The notes: a model not told the origin generated them from the letters alone. 64,000 bases of DNA from Candidatus Gastranaerophilales bacterium (GCA_028693235.1 JAQUVW010000002.1:1-64000), one strand, 5' to 3'. Shown: positions 18,862-27,906, numbered from the stretch's first letter. Made by a program: numbers and translations.

Positions 18862-20118
18862 TTATTCTTTATAATCTATATTGTCCGCTGCTGTTTTAAA
18901 GTATCCCACCCACTCATGACACTTTTCAGAGTCTAAAGTAAATGTTCTTCCTCCACCACGATTGGCATGACCGCCGGCTGTAAGTTCAGGATAAATATTC
19001 TCACGAATATATTCATTATACTTTTTAGCATAATCCTCCTTAGTATGGATGCTTATTTTATATAGGTCTTCATCAGGGTTGCTGTAAAAAACTGCTACAG
19101 CTTGAACATCTTTAAGGTCTTTCCTCAAGTCCTTAGAAATCATTTTATCATTTGAATCGTTATTCAACAAGCGAACTCTAAAATCTCTCAAAGTAACGCT
19201 TGTTCTTTTGTTGTCACCACCAAGTGCCATCCATTGCGGGTCTTGAGGTCCAAGCTCAACATAGGCAAATTTTTTGTTGTCACTAAACTTAACAGAATCA
19301 AACAATCTTTTTTGGAACGCTTTTTCTTTTGGTGACAATGTTGCCAATACATCTAAGTGAGAAATCACTTCTGACATGTCTTTTTTATTAAGTTTTGATG
19401 TTACATCTTTAAATACTTCTTTTGTATTATCATCTTCGCCCAGTTTATGCGTAAATTTTGTTGAAAATTTGTTTAAAAATTTCAAATATCCAGCCTTGCT
19501 CATATCATCTGACATTCCGCAAAATACAGACTTCAATTGAGGTTTAGATAATGGTTCATTTAAAGCTTCAAAAAATCTATACATAATCGCAGAACAAGAT
19601 TTTGAACTTGAATCGATATAATAATTCTGAGGTTTTTCAACAGGCATATCAGCTACTGATTTGTATTGTGCCGTTATTTGTCTATAATTTGGCATTAATT
19701 TTGTACTTTCGTTGTGATGGTCAAAGCCAACCACATCTTTTGCATCATAAGCTCTGAAATAATTTAAAACATTAGGAGCCATGCGTTCTTCTTTACTGAA
19801 ATCAACACATGCTGCTACATCTGCTTTTTGGGTAAACTCATCAACTTTATCAAAATTTAAAATATTAAACTTTGAAGGGTCATATTCATAGTTATCAGGT
19901 TCTTTCGCTGTAATTATACGTGGCGATTTGCCTTGTTTTTCTAAATATTCATATAATACTTTTGCACTATTAAATGAATCATCATCGGTTGATGTGTGAC
20001 AGAAAATATCGACTGTATCTGCGTTTTGCAACTTTTTATTAATGTGTTCTGCTTGTTCTTTTGAAATTGGATTTGCTCCAAAAGACTGTTTTCCGATTGT
20101 TATAGGTGTAATTTTCAT
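18862..20118 (-). CDS. DHH-family phosphoesterase (NrnA-like) with lineage-type N-terminus
   Basis: The 418-residue protein has the DHH phosphoesterase signatures: VDIFCHTSTDDDSFNSA near residues 37-52 (motif I), AACVDFS (motif II), VVGFDHHNES (the DHH motif) and, near residue 385, GGHANRGGGRTF typical of the DHHA1 substrate-binding domain. Relatives cleave nanoRNA, pAp or cyclic dinucleotides with manganese. The spacing is longer than in NrnA (about 330 residues), with an inserted helical region in the middle. The N-terminus MKITPITIGKQSFGANP is unusual and resembles tags on other lineage-specific proteins. No signal peptide. Substrate is unknown. Confidence 0.8.
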   Translation of the reverse strand: MKITPITIGKQSFGANPISKEQAEHINKKLQNADTVDIFCHTSTDDDSFNSAKVLYEYLEKQGKSPRIITAKEPDNYEYDPSKFNILNFDKVDEFTQKADVAACVDFSKEERMAPNVLNYFRAYDAKDVVGFDHHNESTKLMPNYRQITAQYKSVADMPVEKPQNYYIDSSSKSCSAIMYRFFEALNEPLSKPQLKSVFCGMSDDMSKAGYLKFLNKFSTKFTHKLGEDDNTKEVFKDVTSKLNKKDMSEVISHLDVLATLSPKEKAFQKRLFDSVKFSDNKKFAYVELGPQDPQWMALGGDNKRTSVTLRDFRVRLLNNDSNDKMISKDLRKDLKDVQAVAVFYSNPDEDLYKISIHTKEDYAKKYNEYIRENIYPELTAGGHANRGGGRTFTLDSEKCHEWVGYFKTAADNIDYKE

Positions 20119-20235
20119 ATTTGACCATTATCCGTTCATAGAATGTAAAAATAAATTATATTAGATAATAAACCAAACAAAATCATTTTTGCCTTGAAAA
20201 ATGTATATTGTAAAAATTAGTAACAAAAATTATAC

Positions 20236-20269
20236 AAAAAGGGACAATTAAAATAATTGTCCCTTTTTT
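20236..20269 (-). terminator. Terminator of the Tyr/Ser-tailed prepilin gene
   Basis: AAAAAGGGACAATT (20236-20249) pairs with AATTGTCCCTTTTT (20255-20268) over a 5-base loop. On the minus strand it starts 15 bp after the pilin stop codon and ends in TTTTT. Confidence 0.85.
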
Positions 20270-20283
20270 CATCTTTATTATAT

Positions 20284-21012
20284 TTAATAATAATCACTAG
20301 AACTATCAGAATAATAATCCGGATTAGCAGATTCTGTATCTGCCGAACTATCAGAATAATAATCACTAGAATTATCAGAGCCTGTATCAACACCTGAAGG
20401 AGGATCAGAGGTAATATTTTCTCCGGTATTACAATTAACATTAGAAACCGACATAACTGCCCAAGATTGCATCCAATCAGGGTTAGCTCCAACATCTCCT
20501 GTAGAATAGCAATTAGTCCCTGAATTACTATGATTTTTATCGATTTTTTGTATTAATTTTGCAGGCATAAGAGATTGAATATCTCTACCGATTTTATTCG
20601 GCCCTCTATCTCCGTTAACATCAACAATTAACATAGCATCTCGGTCAAAATCCTCTGATATAAACCATTTCATACCATCTGCAGTTATAAAGCCCTCTTG
20701 CTCTGTACCATCGGGAAGCTTCATAACACCGGTAGAATTCATATTCATATATTTTGAAAGATAATTTTGAATAAATTTTTGTGGATTTTTTCCATTTTCA
20801 ACCCACCTGTCATATAATAATCTATCATTGAATCTATATTCGTCAGAGGCAATTCTGGTCATTTCAACCGCCGCTTTTTTTGCCGCAACTTCAAACTCTC
20901 TATCTTTTGTAGTATTAATAACAGCAGGTATTGTGAGTGCCGCTATAACTCCGATAATGACTAATGTAATTAGCACTTCCGCCAATGTAAATGCTTTGTC
21001 TTTATTACTCAT
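20284..21012 (-). CDS. Type IV prepilin-like protein with Tyr/Ser/Asp tail
   Basis: The 242-residue product begins MSNKDKAFTLAEVLITLVIIGVI, a class III prepilin signal. It has a short basic leader, cleavage before FTLAE with E at +5, and a hydrophobic helix. Ala, not Gly, occupies -1. The body includes LIVDVNGDRGPN, a DxNGDxxPN loop shared with the three prepilins at 23.5-25.6 kb. The C-terminus is a low-complexity repeat built from YYSDSS/SSDYY units. At DNA level GAACTATCAGAATAATAATC recurs at 20300-20319 and 20345-20364. ATG 21010-21012 follows AAAGGA. It is probably secreted or assembled by a type IV pilus/type II-like machine. Confidence 0.8.
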   Translation of the reverse strand: MSNKDKAFTLAEVLITLVIIGVIAALTIPAVINTTKDREFEVAAKKAAVEMTRIASDEYRFNDRLLYDRWVENGKNPQKFIQNYLSKYMNMNSTGVMKLPDGTEQEGFITADGMKWFISEDFDRDAMLIVDVNGDRGPNKIGRDIQSLMPAKLIQKIDKNHSNSGTNCYSTGDVGANPDWMQSWAVMSVSNVNCNTGENITSDPPSGVDTGSDNSSDYYSDSSADTESANPDYYSDSSSDYY

Positions 21013-21125
21013 AAATTTTCCTTTTTGGATACATAATACCACAAATTCACATAAATCTAACCTTTGGATTTTTCAGCTTTGTGCTATAATCATTCTATGA
21101 ATAATTTTTAACAAAGGATATATTA

Positions 21126-22586
21126 ATGTCAACAGCAACAATTGAAGAACTTAGAAAAAAATATGAAGTAGTTATTGGGCTAGAGGTACACGCTCAACTA
21201 AAAACCAAAACAAAAATATTTGCACCTGATGGTATTGAATTCGGAAAAGAACCTAATTCTCAAATCAGCACAATCACCCTCGGAATGCCGGGTGTATTAC
21301 CTGTTTTGAATAAAGAAGTTGTAAATATGGGCATTTTGACAGGGCTGGCTTTAAATTGTAAAATTCCTCATCGTTGCAAATTTGACAGAAAACAATATTT
21401 CTATGCTGACCTTCCTAAAGGCTACCAAATATCTCAATACGATGAGCCCATCTGTATTGGCGGGTATATTGATGTCAACGGAAAAAGAATCGGTATTACA
21501 AGAGCCCATCTTGAAGAAGATGCGGGAAAGCTTGTCCACGCAGGCTCTAACGGAATTCACAATTCCAGCTATTCATTAGTTGACTTAAACAGAGCAGGCA
21601 CTCCACTATTGGAAATCGTATCTGAGCCTGACATGAGATCTTCTGAAGAAGCAAGAAATTATATGGAAGAATTGAGAACAATTCTTCGTTATATGAATGT
21701 CTGTGATGGCAATTTAGAAGAAGGCTCTATGAGATGTGACGCAAACATATCTGTCAGACCAATCGGACAACAAGAATTCGGAACAAGAGCTGAAATCAAA
21801 AACGTAAATAGCTTTAAAGCTCTTCAAAGAGCCATTGAATACGAAATTGACCGCCAAATTGATATAGTTGAAGATGGCGGAGAAGTCATTCAAGAAACAA
21901 GACTATGGGACGACGCTTTAGGCACCACAGCCTCTATGAGAGGTAAAGAAGACGCCCATGATTATAGATATTTCCCTGAGCCTGATTTAATGCCTCTTGA
22001 AATATCAGATGAATGGGTCAACAAAATTAAAGACTCAATGCCAGAGCTTCCTGCCGCTCGCCGTGCAAGATATGAAGCTCTCGGACTTTCTGCATACGAT
22101 GCTAACGTTATCACTGAACAAATGGAAACTGCTTTCTTCTATGACAAAGCTTTGGCTTTGGGGGCGGATTATAAAATTGCAAATAACTTCTTGATGAAAG
22201 AAGTAACCGCTTTCTTGAAAGAAGAAAAGATTGATATTAATCAAACAAAAATGTCACCTGAATCATTTGCGGAATTAATAAAACTTATATCTGATGGCAC
22301 CATCTCAAATAATATAGGTAAAAATATTATAATGACACTTCTTAAAGAAGGTGGAAGTGCTAAATATATCGTAGAAAAAGAAGGACTAAGCGTAATTTCT
22401 GACGAAAGTGCTCTTAAAACTATCGTTGAAAAAATTGTTACCGATAATCCATCTCAAGCTGAATTGTATCGAGGTGGTAGAGATAAATTATTTGGATTCT
22501 TCGTAGGTCAAGCAATGAAAGCTACTCAAGGAAGAGCCAATCCTCAAACGCTTAACAAACTATTAAAAGAGGCATTAAACGGATAA
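21126..22586 (+). CDS. gatB: Aspartyl/glutamyl-tRNA amidotransferase subunit B
   Basis: GatB activates Glu-tRNA(Gln) or Asp-tRNA(Asn) for transamidation by GatA. The 486-residue product has YEVVIGLEVHAQLKTKTKIF, the PGVLPVLN and RKQYFYADLPKGYQISQYD blocks, LEEDAGK, DLNRAGTPLLEIVSEPDM and, at the end, the YqeY-like tail domain (GRANPQTLNKLLKE). Full length. A TATAAT lies about 40 bp upstream and AAAGGA precedes ATG 21126. gatA and gatC are not in the window. The last base of its stop codon is the first base of the tcdA start (TAATG). Confidence 0.97.
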   Translation: MSTATIEELRKKYEVVIGLEVHAQLKTKTKIFAPDGIEFGKEPNSQISTITLGMPGVLPVLNKEVVNMGILTGLALNCKIPHRCKFDRKQYFYADLPKGYQISQYDEPICIGGYIDVNGKRIGITRAHLEEDAGKLVHAGSNGIHNSSYSLVDLNRAGTPLLEIVSEPDMRSSEEARNYMEELRTILRYMNVCDGNLEEGSMRCDANISVRPIGQQEFGTRAEIKNVNSFKALQRAIEYEIDRQIDIVEDGGEVIQETRLWDDALGTTASMRGKEDAHDYRYFPEPDLMPLEISDEWVNKIKDSMPELPAARRARYEALGLSAYDANVITEQMETAFFYDKALALGADYKIANNFLMKEVTAFLKEEKIDINQTKMSPESFAELIKLISDGTISNNIGKNIIMTLLKEGGSAKYIVEKEGLSVISDESALKTIVEKIVTDNPSQAELYRGGRDKLFGFFVGQAMKATQGRANPQTLNKLLKEALNG

Positions 22587-23335
22587 TGTCTGATATATTT
22601 TCCCGAAACAAACTTATTTGGGGAGAAAATAACCAAAAACTTTTAGCCCAAAAGCACGTTGCAGTCTTTGGGCTCGGAGGCGTTGGCGGATATGCAGCAG
22701 AATCACTGGCAAGAGCAGGCGTGGGAAAACTCTCGCTAATAGATTTTGACGCAGTATCTGAAAGCAACCTCAACAGGCAAATTATCGCCCTACATTCTAC
22801 TGTCGGGAAAAGCAAAACAGAACTTTTTGAATCAAGGCTTAAAGATATAAATCCTGACATTAAAATTAACTCTTTTAACTCTTTTTACACAGAAAATATC
22901 AATCACTGTGTCTTCAACGACAAAATCGATTTTGTAATCGACGCCATTGACACATTAAAATCAAAAATCCAATTATTGGAATACTGCCACTCAAACAACA
23001 TCAAAGTCATTAGTTCAATGGGTGCAGGCAATCGTCTTGACCCGACAAAACTAAAAATTAAAGATTTGTCTGAACTTTGTGACATTAAATGCCCTTTTAT
23101 AAAAAATGTAAAAAGAATTTTGAACAAAAAAAATATTACAACCGGCATAATTTGCGTTACAAGTGACGAAAAACCAAAAAAAGGCTCTCACATTAAATCT
23201 CAAGAAAACATAAAAACAGAAAACGGCACAATAGAACTTTTAAAGGTATCGCCTGGCTCTGTCATATTTGTCCCTGCTGTAGCAGGCTATTACATGGGGT
23301 ATTATGTAACAAATTGTTTCATTATGCAGGTATGA
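22586..23335 (+). CDS. tcdA: tRNA threonylcarbamoyladenosine dehydratase (TcdA, ThiF family)
   Basis: The 249-residue product has a ThiF/E1-type Rossmann nucleotide site (VFGLGGVGGYAAESLARAG), LIDFDAVSESNLNRQI, and the FVIDAIDTLKSKIQLLEYC region characteristic of TcdA/YgdL. It also has SSMGAGNRLDPTKL and, near the C-terminus, a hydrophobic glycine/tyrosine-rich end (VAGYYMGYYVTN). TcdA cyclises t6A37 in tRNAs to ct6A using ATP. It is translationally coupled to gatB, so two tRNA-related functions share one transcript. Confidence 0.9.
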   Translation: MSDIFSRNKLIWGENNQKLLAQKHVAVFGLGGVGGYAAESLARAGVGKLSLIDFDAVSESNLNRQIIALHSTVGKSKTELFESRLKDINPDIKINSFNSFYTENINHCVFNDKIDFVIDAIDTLKSKIQLLEYCHSNNIKVISSMGAGNRLDPTKLKIKDLSELCDIKCPFIKNVKRILNKKNITTGIICVTSDEKPKKGSHIKSQENIKTENGTIELLKVSPGSVIFVPAVAGYYMGYYVTNCFIMQV

Positions 23336-23574
23336 ATTTTTCCATTTTATAATCAAAACTATTTTGCAAATTTTGTCATAAAATAACATTATTAGCCTTT
23401 ATCGACTATTTACAATTTTTAACATGTGTATGTTCATGCGTTATATTTTTCACTATTGTGGGGATAGAATACATGGGTTAGTTTCAAAAGACATCTTCAA
23501 CCACGAACCGTTGAGGTTCTTTTATTAACTCGCACCTTTGTCCTTGCATTCTGGAACTAATTTACGAGAAAAAG

Positions 23575-24168
23575 ATGTCCAAAATTCAAAAAAGACAAAA
23601 ATACGCTTTTACACTGGCAGAAGTCCTGATAACTCTTGTAATCATCGGCGTCATTGCAGCAATGACCATTCCATCGCTTCTTAATAACACAAACAAACAA
23701 GAATACAAAACTGCCTTCAAAAAAGCCGTATCATCGCTTAACCAAGCTATAACGCTCCATTATGCATTAGATGGAGAAACTGTTAATGACTTTGACTCTT
23801 CTTCAACTCTGCTTGCCGGACTGTTTGAAAAAAGAATGAACATTATCAGCACAACAGCAGGCGTTAGTTATGCATCTACAAAAAGCGACGTCGTCTTTTA
23901 TACAGCTGACGGTATCTCCTATGGCATAAAAGCCCAAAATCCTCAAGGTGGTTGCTATGATCAAAACACTGACACACCTTGTTTTATTGTCTACGTCGAT
24001 GTAAATGGTGACAAGAAACCTAACTCTTGGTCTCAAACCACTGATAACATTAAAGACGGCTATAAAATAGAACTATTCGACCAAAGTGCTGTCCCCTGGG
24101 GAAAAGTCGCCAAATCCATAATGTATGATGGTTCGGAAACAGTATCCCAAGCAGAAGAACCCTTTTAA
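23575..24168 (+). CDS. Type IV prepilin-like protein 1
   Basis: The 197-residue product begins MSKIQKRQKYAFTLAEVLITL, a class III prepilin leader (cleavage before FTLAE, Glu at +5, Ala at -1), followed by the hydrophobic helix VIIGVIAAMTIPSLL. The body is shared with the next two genes: NNTNKQEYKTAFKKAVSSLNQAI, YTADGISYGI, and VDVNGDKKPN in a Cys-flanked loop (GGCYDQNTDTPCF). The DxNGDxxPN segment resembles the calcium-binding end of type II secretion pseudopilins. Likely a pseudopilin or minor pilin exported by a type IV pilus/T2SS-like apparatus that is not encoded in this window. ATG follows AGAAAAAG. Confidence 0.85.
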   Translation: MSKIQKRQKYAFTLAEVLITLVIIGVIAAMTIPSLLNNTNKQEYKTAFKKAVSSLNQAITLHYALDGETVNDFDSSSTLLAGLFEKRMNIISTTAGVSYASTKSDVVFYTADGISYGIKAQNPQGGCYDQNTDTPCFIVYVDVNGDKKPNSWSQTTDNIKDGYKIELFDQSAVPWGKVAKSIMYDGSETVSQAEEPF

Positions 24169-24310
24169 TAGAATTCTGATTCCTTAATATTTACTTTACA
24201 CATCTCAATATTGCGAGATAAAAAATAAAATTCGGGAACCATTCTGTTAGTAACTCTTATCTGTCCTAATTTCTAATTTGTAACTCCCTAATTTTCGGGT
24301 AAAAAAATGT

Positions 24311-24339
24311 TTGCATTTTTTATCGAAATGGCTTACAAT
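24311..24339 (+). promoter_or_regulatory. Promoter of prepilin 2
   Basis: The -35 TTGCAT (24311-24316) and -10 TACAAT (24334-24339) are separated by 17 bp. The predicted 5' leader is about 35 nt and contains GAAAGG before ATG 24381. This suggests prepilin 2 is transcribed independently of prepilin 1. Confidence 0.65.
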
Positions 24340-24380
24340 AAACAAAAAAGATGATGTAATGTATTTTGGAAAGGTATAAT

Positions 24381-24929
24381 ATGAAAAGAAATTCAGCATT
24401 CACTTTGGCAGAAGTCTTGATTACTTTGGTAATCATAGGTGTTATTGCCGCTATGACTATCCCATCGTTATTAAACAATACTAACAAGCAAGAATACAGA
24501 ACCGCTTTGAAAAAAGCTGTTTCTGCATTGAACCAAGCAGTTACTATGCAATATGCTCTTGAAGGTTCTACTGCAGCAGAATTTACTGATGCAGATGATT
24601 TAAGAGATAACTTATTCGCTCAAAGACTAAATGTCGTCAGCACATCCATGCCGGGTTCATCTGGGGCATATCAAGGTTCTGCTGACGCTGGTTTCTACAC
24701 AGCTGATGGTATTTTCTATGGAATTGAAGGCTATACAAGTACTTGTTCAGACACAGTTCCATGTGCAACTATTCGTGTTGATGTAAACGGTGACAGAAAA
24801 CCAAATACTCTTACTGATAATGCTTCATCTCCTAAAGATGGCTTTATGTTAAGCCTATATCCTCAAAGAGTCACAGCATCTACAAACTCTGAAGCTACTC
24901 AAAAAGTATTATACGACGCAGCTAATTAA
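24381..24929 (+). CDS. Type IV prepilin-like protein 2
   Basis: The 182-residue product begins MKRNSAFTLAEVLITLVIIG, with the same N-terminal ~60 residues as prepilin 1. It diverges centrally and retains YTADGIFYGI, a Cys pair (TCSDTVPC) and VDVNGDRKPN, ending with a PKDGFMLSLYPQ block. ATG 24381 follows GAAAGG; an in-frame ATG five codons upstream has no ribosome site. It has its own promoter and its own terminator (24952-24984). Confidence 0.85.
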   Translation: MKRNSAFTLAEVLITLVIIGVIAAMTIPSLLNNTNKQEYRTALKKAVSALNQAVTMQYALEGSTAAEFTDADDLRDNLFAQRLNVVSTSMPGSSGAYQGSADAGFYTADGIFYGIEGYTSTCSDTVPCATIRVDVNGDRKPNTLTDNASSPKDGFMLSLYPQRVTASTNSEATQKVLYDAAN

Positions 24930-24951
24930 TTTCTTTTTAAAATATAATAAT

Positions 24952-24984
24952 AAAAACAACCTCATACAAAGAGGTTGTTTTTTT
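24952..24984 (+). terminator. Terminator of prepilin 2
   Basis: AAAAACAACCTC (24952-24963) pairs with GAGGTTGTTTTT (24971-24982) and is followed by further T. It lies 23 bp after the stop codon. Confidence 0.88.
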
Positions 24985-25047
24985 GTTGTTATGTTGATAT
25001 TTCGTCAAATTTCCATTATAATTTTAATAAGAATAGGAAAATTTGAA

Positions 25048-25614
25048 ATGGTAAACAAACACTTCAAAACAAAAGCGTTCACACTTGCTGAAGTTTTAAT
25101 TACACTAACAATTATTGGGATTGTTGCAGCTATGACAATTCCTTCTTTGATGTACTCAACAAACAAACAAGAATATAGAACTGCTTTGAAAAAATCATTG
25201 ACTGTATTAAATCAAGCAATAACGGCAAATTATGCACTTGATGGAATGACTATGGCTGATTATGATACAGCAAGCGATTTAGTCGAAAATATGTTTAAGC
25301 AACGTATGAGCATTACAACCACAAAAACAGACGGTCCGGCTTATCATGACGGGGCTACTGCCGTGGCATATACAGTTGACGGAATGTCCTTCGGTGTAAT
25401 CGGAGACAAGCAAGCAAGTTGCCAAAGCCAATTAAATAACCCTTGTTTTGAACTCATAGTCGACATAAACGGAGATAAGAAACCAAATCAACTTACTCTT
25501 TCCGGCGATGACCCTAAAGACGGTTACAAAATAACTCTTTATCCATACAAAGCTGTTCCTACAAACGAAGTTACACAAAGAGTTCTATATGACCAAGGTA
25601 TTTATTACAACTAA
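25048..25614 (+). CDS. Type IV prepilin-like protein 3
   Basis: The 188-residue product begins MVNKHFKTKAFTLAEVLITL, the third tandem copy. It shares SLMYSTNKQEYRTALKKSLTVLNQAI, YTVDGMSFGV, a Cys-flanked loop (SCQSQLNNPCF) and VDINGDKKPN, and ends with PKDGYKITLYPYKAVP. ATG 25048 is preferred over the upstream in-frame start because AGGAAA lies ahead of it and it gives a short basic prepilin leader. It follows the terminator of copy 2 and is followed by its own terminator, so the three copies look like separately transcribed paralogues. Confidence 0.85.
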   Translation: MVNKHFKTKAFTLAEVLITLTIIGIVAAMTIPSLMYSTNKQEYRTALKKSLTVLNQAITANYALDGMTMADYDTASDLVENMFKQRMSITTTKTDGPAYHDGATAVAYTVDGMSFGVIGDKQASCQSQLNNPCFELIVDINGDKKPNQLTLSGDDPKDGYKITLYPYKAVPTNEVTQRVLYDQGIYYN

Positions 25615-25642
25615 AAGTAACAAATTATTTATTAATATTTGC

Positions 25643-25668
25643 AAAAAGCTCCCTCTAAGGGAGTTTTT
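25643..25668 (+). terminator. Terminator of prepilin 3
   Basis: CTCCCT (25649-25654) and AGGGAG (25658-25663) form a stem with a 3-base loop, preceded by AAAAA and followed by TTTTT. Confidence 0.85.
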
Positions 25669-25726
25669 ATTATATAATTATAGAAATTGTTTTTAACATG
25701 TCATCACATTTGGGGGAAGCTATAGA

Positions 25727-26392
25727 ATGGGATACCGTTTTGAGATAATCACAGGTCCAATGAGTTGCGGAAAAACTGAAGAACTTTTGAGACGAATTAG
25801 AAGACATACTATCGCCAAAAGAAAAGTTAAAGTAATCTCTCCGGACATCGACACAAGAGCACAAGGTGATTATATCGAATCCAGAAACGGATTATGGCTA
25901 GACGCTCACAAGGTCAAAAATGCCAGAGATATTCTAAACCATATTGAGCCTGATGATGATATTATAGCTATTGATGAATTGCAATTCTTTGACAGAGAAA
26001 TTGTACCTGTCGTAAATCAAATCATTGCTATGGGCAAAAAAATTATAGCAACCGGCTTGGATTTAGATTTTAAAGCTGAACCTTTTGGCTCAATGGCAGA
26101 ACTTTTGTGCTATGCAGACAAAGTAGATAAACTAACCGCCATCTGCATGAAATGCGGTAGTGATTATGCAACAAGAACTCAACGGCTCGTAGACGGTAAA
26201 CCCGCTGACAAAAACTCTCCGTTGATTATGATTGGGGCAGATGAAACTTACGAAGCAAGATGTATTGATTGCTATGAGCTTCCTGATAAAGAAGCTGAAA
26301 AAAGAAAAGATTCTAAAAAATATGCATCAGGCACAAAAAACAATAATCTAATAAAAATTTTAAGTTTTAATAAAGAAAAAAGTGAGGTATAA
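25727..26392 (+). CDS. tdk: Thymidine kinase (TK1 type)
   Basis: The enzyme phosphorylates thymidine to dTMP in pyrimidine salvage. The 221-residue product has the P-loop GPMSCGKTEELLRR, the DELQFF Walker B-like segment, GLDLDFKAEPF and the lasso-region zinc site (CMKCG ... CIDC), all typical of TK1-like enzymes. It carries about 25 Lys-rich extra residues at the C-terminus. The stop codon falls inside the loop of its terminator hairpin. Confidence 0.95.
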   Translation: MGYRFEIITGPMSCGKTEELLRRIRRHTIAKRKVKVISPDIDTRAQGDYIESRNGLWLDAHKVKNARDILNHIEPDDDIIAIDELQFFDREIVPVVNQIIAMGKKIIATGLDLDFKAEPFGSMAELLCYADKVDKLTAICMKCGSDYATRTQRLVDGKPADKNSPLIMIGADETYEARCIDCYELPDKEAEKRKDSKKYASGTKNNNLIKILSFNKEKSEV

Positions 26393-26406
26393 ATCCTCAC
26401 TTTTTC
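26375..26406. terminator. Terminator between tdk and pepA
   Basis: AAAAAGTGAGG (26377-26387) pairs with CCTCACTTTTT (26395-26405). It overlaps the tdk stop codon and lies 16 bp from the end of the convergent pepA gene, so it can act in both directions. Confidence 0.85.
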
Positions 26407-26421
26407 TTTTTATATTTGCTT

Positions 26422-27906
26422 TTATTTTAATAAATAATTAATTAAAGTCCTAACTCCCATGCCAACAGAAGCTTTAATACCCATATTATTTGCCTTTTCT
26501 AAAAATGCTGTACCTGCAATATCAATATGAGCCCAAGGGGTTTTTCCTGTTGTAAAATTCTTTAAAAATATAGCGGCAACAGAAGCACCTCCATAGCGAG
26601 AGCCCGTATTTTTCATATCAGCAATATCACTTTTTATTGAGTCACCATATTCTTCAAACATTGGCATTTGCCACATTTTTTCATCTGCTCTTTGAGAGCA
26701 TTCGATTATTGAATCAATAAGGGCTTGATTATTGCCCAAAATACCACTTGCAACAGAGCCGAGTGCAACCATACAAGCACCTGTCAAAGTTGCCATATCA
26801 ACAATTTCATCAACTTGAAGTTCTTCAGCATAGCAAATTGCATCTGCTAAAGTAATTCGACCTTCTGCGTCCGTATTATCTACTTCGATTGTTTTGCCGT
26901 TTTTAGCTGTCAAAATATCCCCTGGTTTATATGAATTTCCGCTCACCATATTTTCACAAGCTGCAATCATCGCATGGACCTCAACATCGGGTTTTAATTC
27001 AGCAATAACACTCATTATACCCAACATTGCTGCTGCAGCGGACATATCATCTTTCATATTCAACATAGATGATGGTGGTTTCAAATCCATACCGCCTGCA
27101 TCAAAGGTTAAACCTTTCCCAATAATTGCAATTTTCTTTTTTGGATTTGCAGGAGTATATTTCATATGGATAAATTTTGGTGGTTGTGAGCTTCCTTTTG
27201 CAACTGCTAAAAATGCGGTCATTGCCATTTTTTCAATTTCATCTTTATCAAAAACAGTTGTTTCAATACCATCAATAGATTTTGCAACTTCTGCCAATTT
27301 GGTAGGAGTAGAGTATTGAGCAGGTTCATTAGCAAGATTTCTTGTTAAATTGACTGCTTTTGCAACAGTAATCCCTTTTTGCATACCTTGCTCAGCTTTT
27401 TTATATTTTTCTTCATTAATTTCGACAATCTTGAAGATTTCAACTTTGTTCTTTGACTTTTTAGATTTGTATTTATCAAACTCATAAGAGCCTATTAAAG
27501 TACCTTCTGCAATCATTTGGGCACAATCAAAAGCATCAAAACCAGCTACACCTGCACCTTGGAGCAAAGAGGCTACGGTTTTAACATTATCTAAAGAGTC
27601 GCATTTTTGTATGATTTTAGAAGAGAGTTCTCTCAATTTATTCAAAGAAAATTCATTCGATTTTCCTAAACCAACTACCAAAACCTTTGTAAAATTAGGG
27701 TTATCAAGGACAGGAAGCAAATACATCTTGCCATATTCACCATTGAAGCCTTCTTTTTTTATAACAAAATTTGAAATAGCATCATTTAGTAATTTATCCA
27801 CTGCACCCGTAGCACCAGCTGGGCTTTTGACACCCTCAAATAAATTTACTATAAGCAAATCCGTTTTAGTTTCTGTTAAGGAACCTTTTTCGATTGTAAA
27901 GTTCAT
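26422..27906 (-). CDS. pepA: Leucyl aminopeptidase (M17)
   Basis: The 494-residue product is a cytosolic M17 metallo-aminopeptidase. GKGLTFDAGGMDLKP carries the first metal/active-site lysine region, DDMSAAAAMLG follows, and NTDAEGRITLADAICYAEE contains the metal ligands and catalytic arginine. The C-terminus has the usual AHIDIAGTAF. The block is normally FDSGG; here it is FDAGG, a minor variation. It stands alone between convergent tdk and the regulator at 27954-29270. Confidence 0.94.
   Translation of the reverse strand: MNFTIEKGSLTETKTDLLIVNLFEGVKSPAGATGAVDKLLNDAISNFVIKKEGFNGEYGKMYLLPVLDNPNFTKVLVVGLGKSNEFSLNKLRELSSKIIQKCDSLDNVKTVASLLQGAGVAGFDAFDCAQMIAEGTLIGSYEFDKYKSKKSKNKVEIFKIVEINEEKYKKAEQGMQKGITVAKAVNLTRNLANEPAQYSTPTKLAEVAKSIDGIETTVFDKDEIEKMAMTAFLAVAKGSSQPPKFIHMKYTPANPKKKIAIIGKGLTFDAGGMDLKPPSSMLNMKDDMSAAAAMLGIMSVIAELKPDVEVHAMIAACENMVSGNSYKPGDILTAKNGKTIEVDNTDAEGRITLADAICYAEELQVDEIVDMATLTGACMVALGSVASGILGNNQALIDSIIECSQRADEKMWQMPMFEEYGDSIKSDIADMKNTGSRYGGASVAAIFLKNFTTGKTPWAHIDIAGTAFLEKANNMGIKASVGMGVRTLINYLLK

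Noticed and set aside
20217-20495. Minus-strand 92-codon frame
   Set aside because: It is an out-of-frame shadow of the repetitive prepilin tail and runs across that gene's terminator.
23336-23574. Small RNA or riboswitch ahead of prepilin 1
   Set aside because: Only a weak 5-bp hairpin (GAACC/GGTTC followed by TTTT) is visible; it may end tcdA transcription but is too weak to call.
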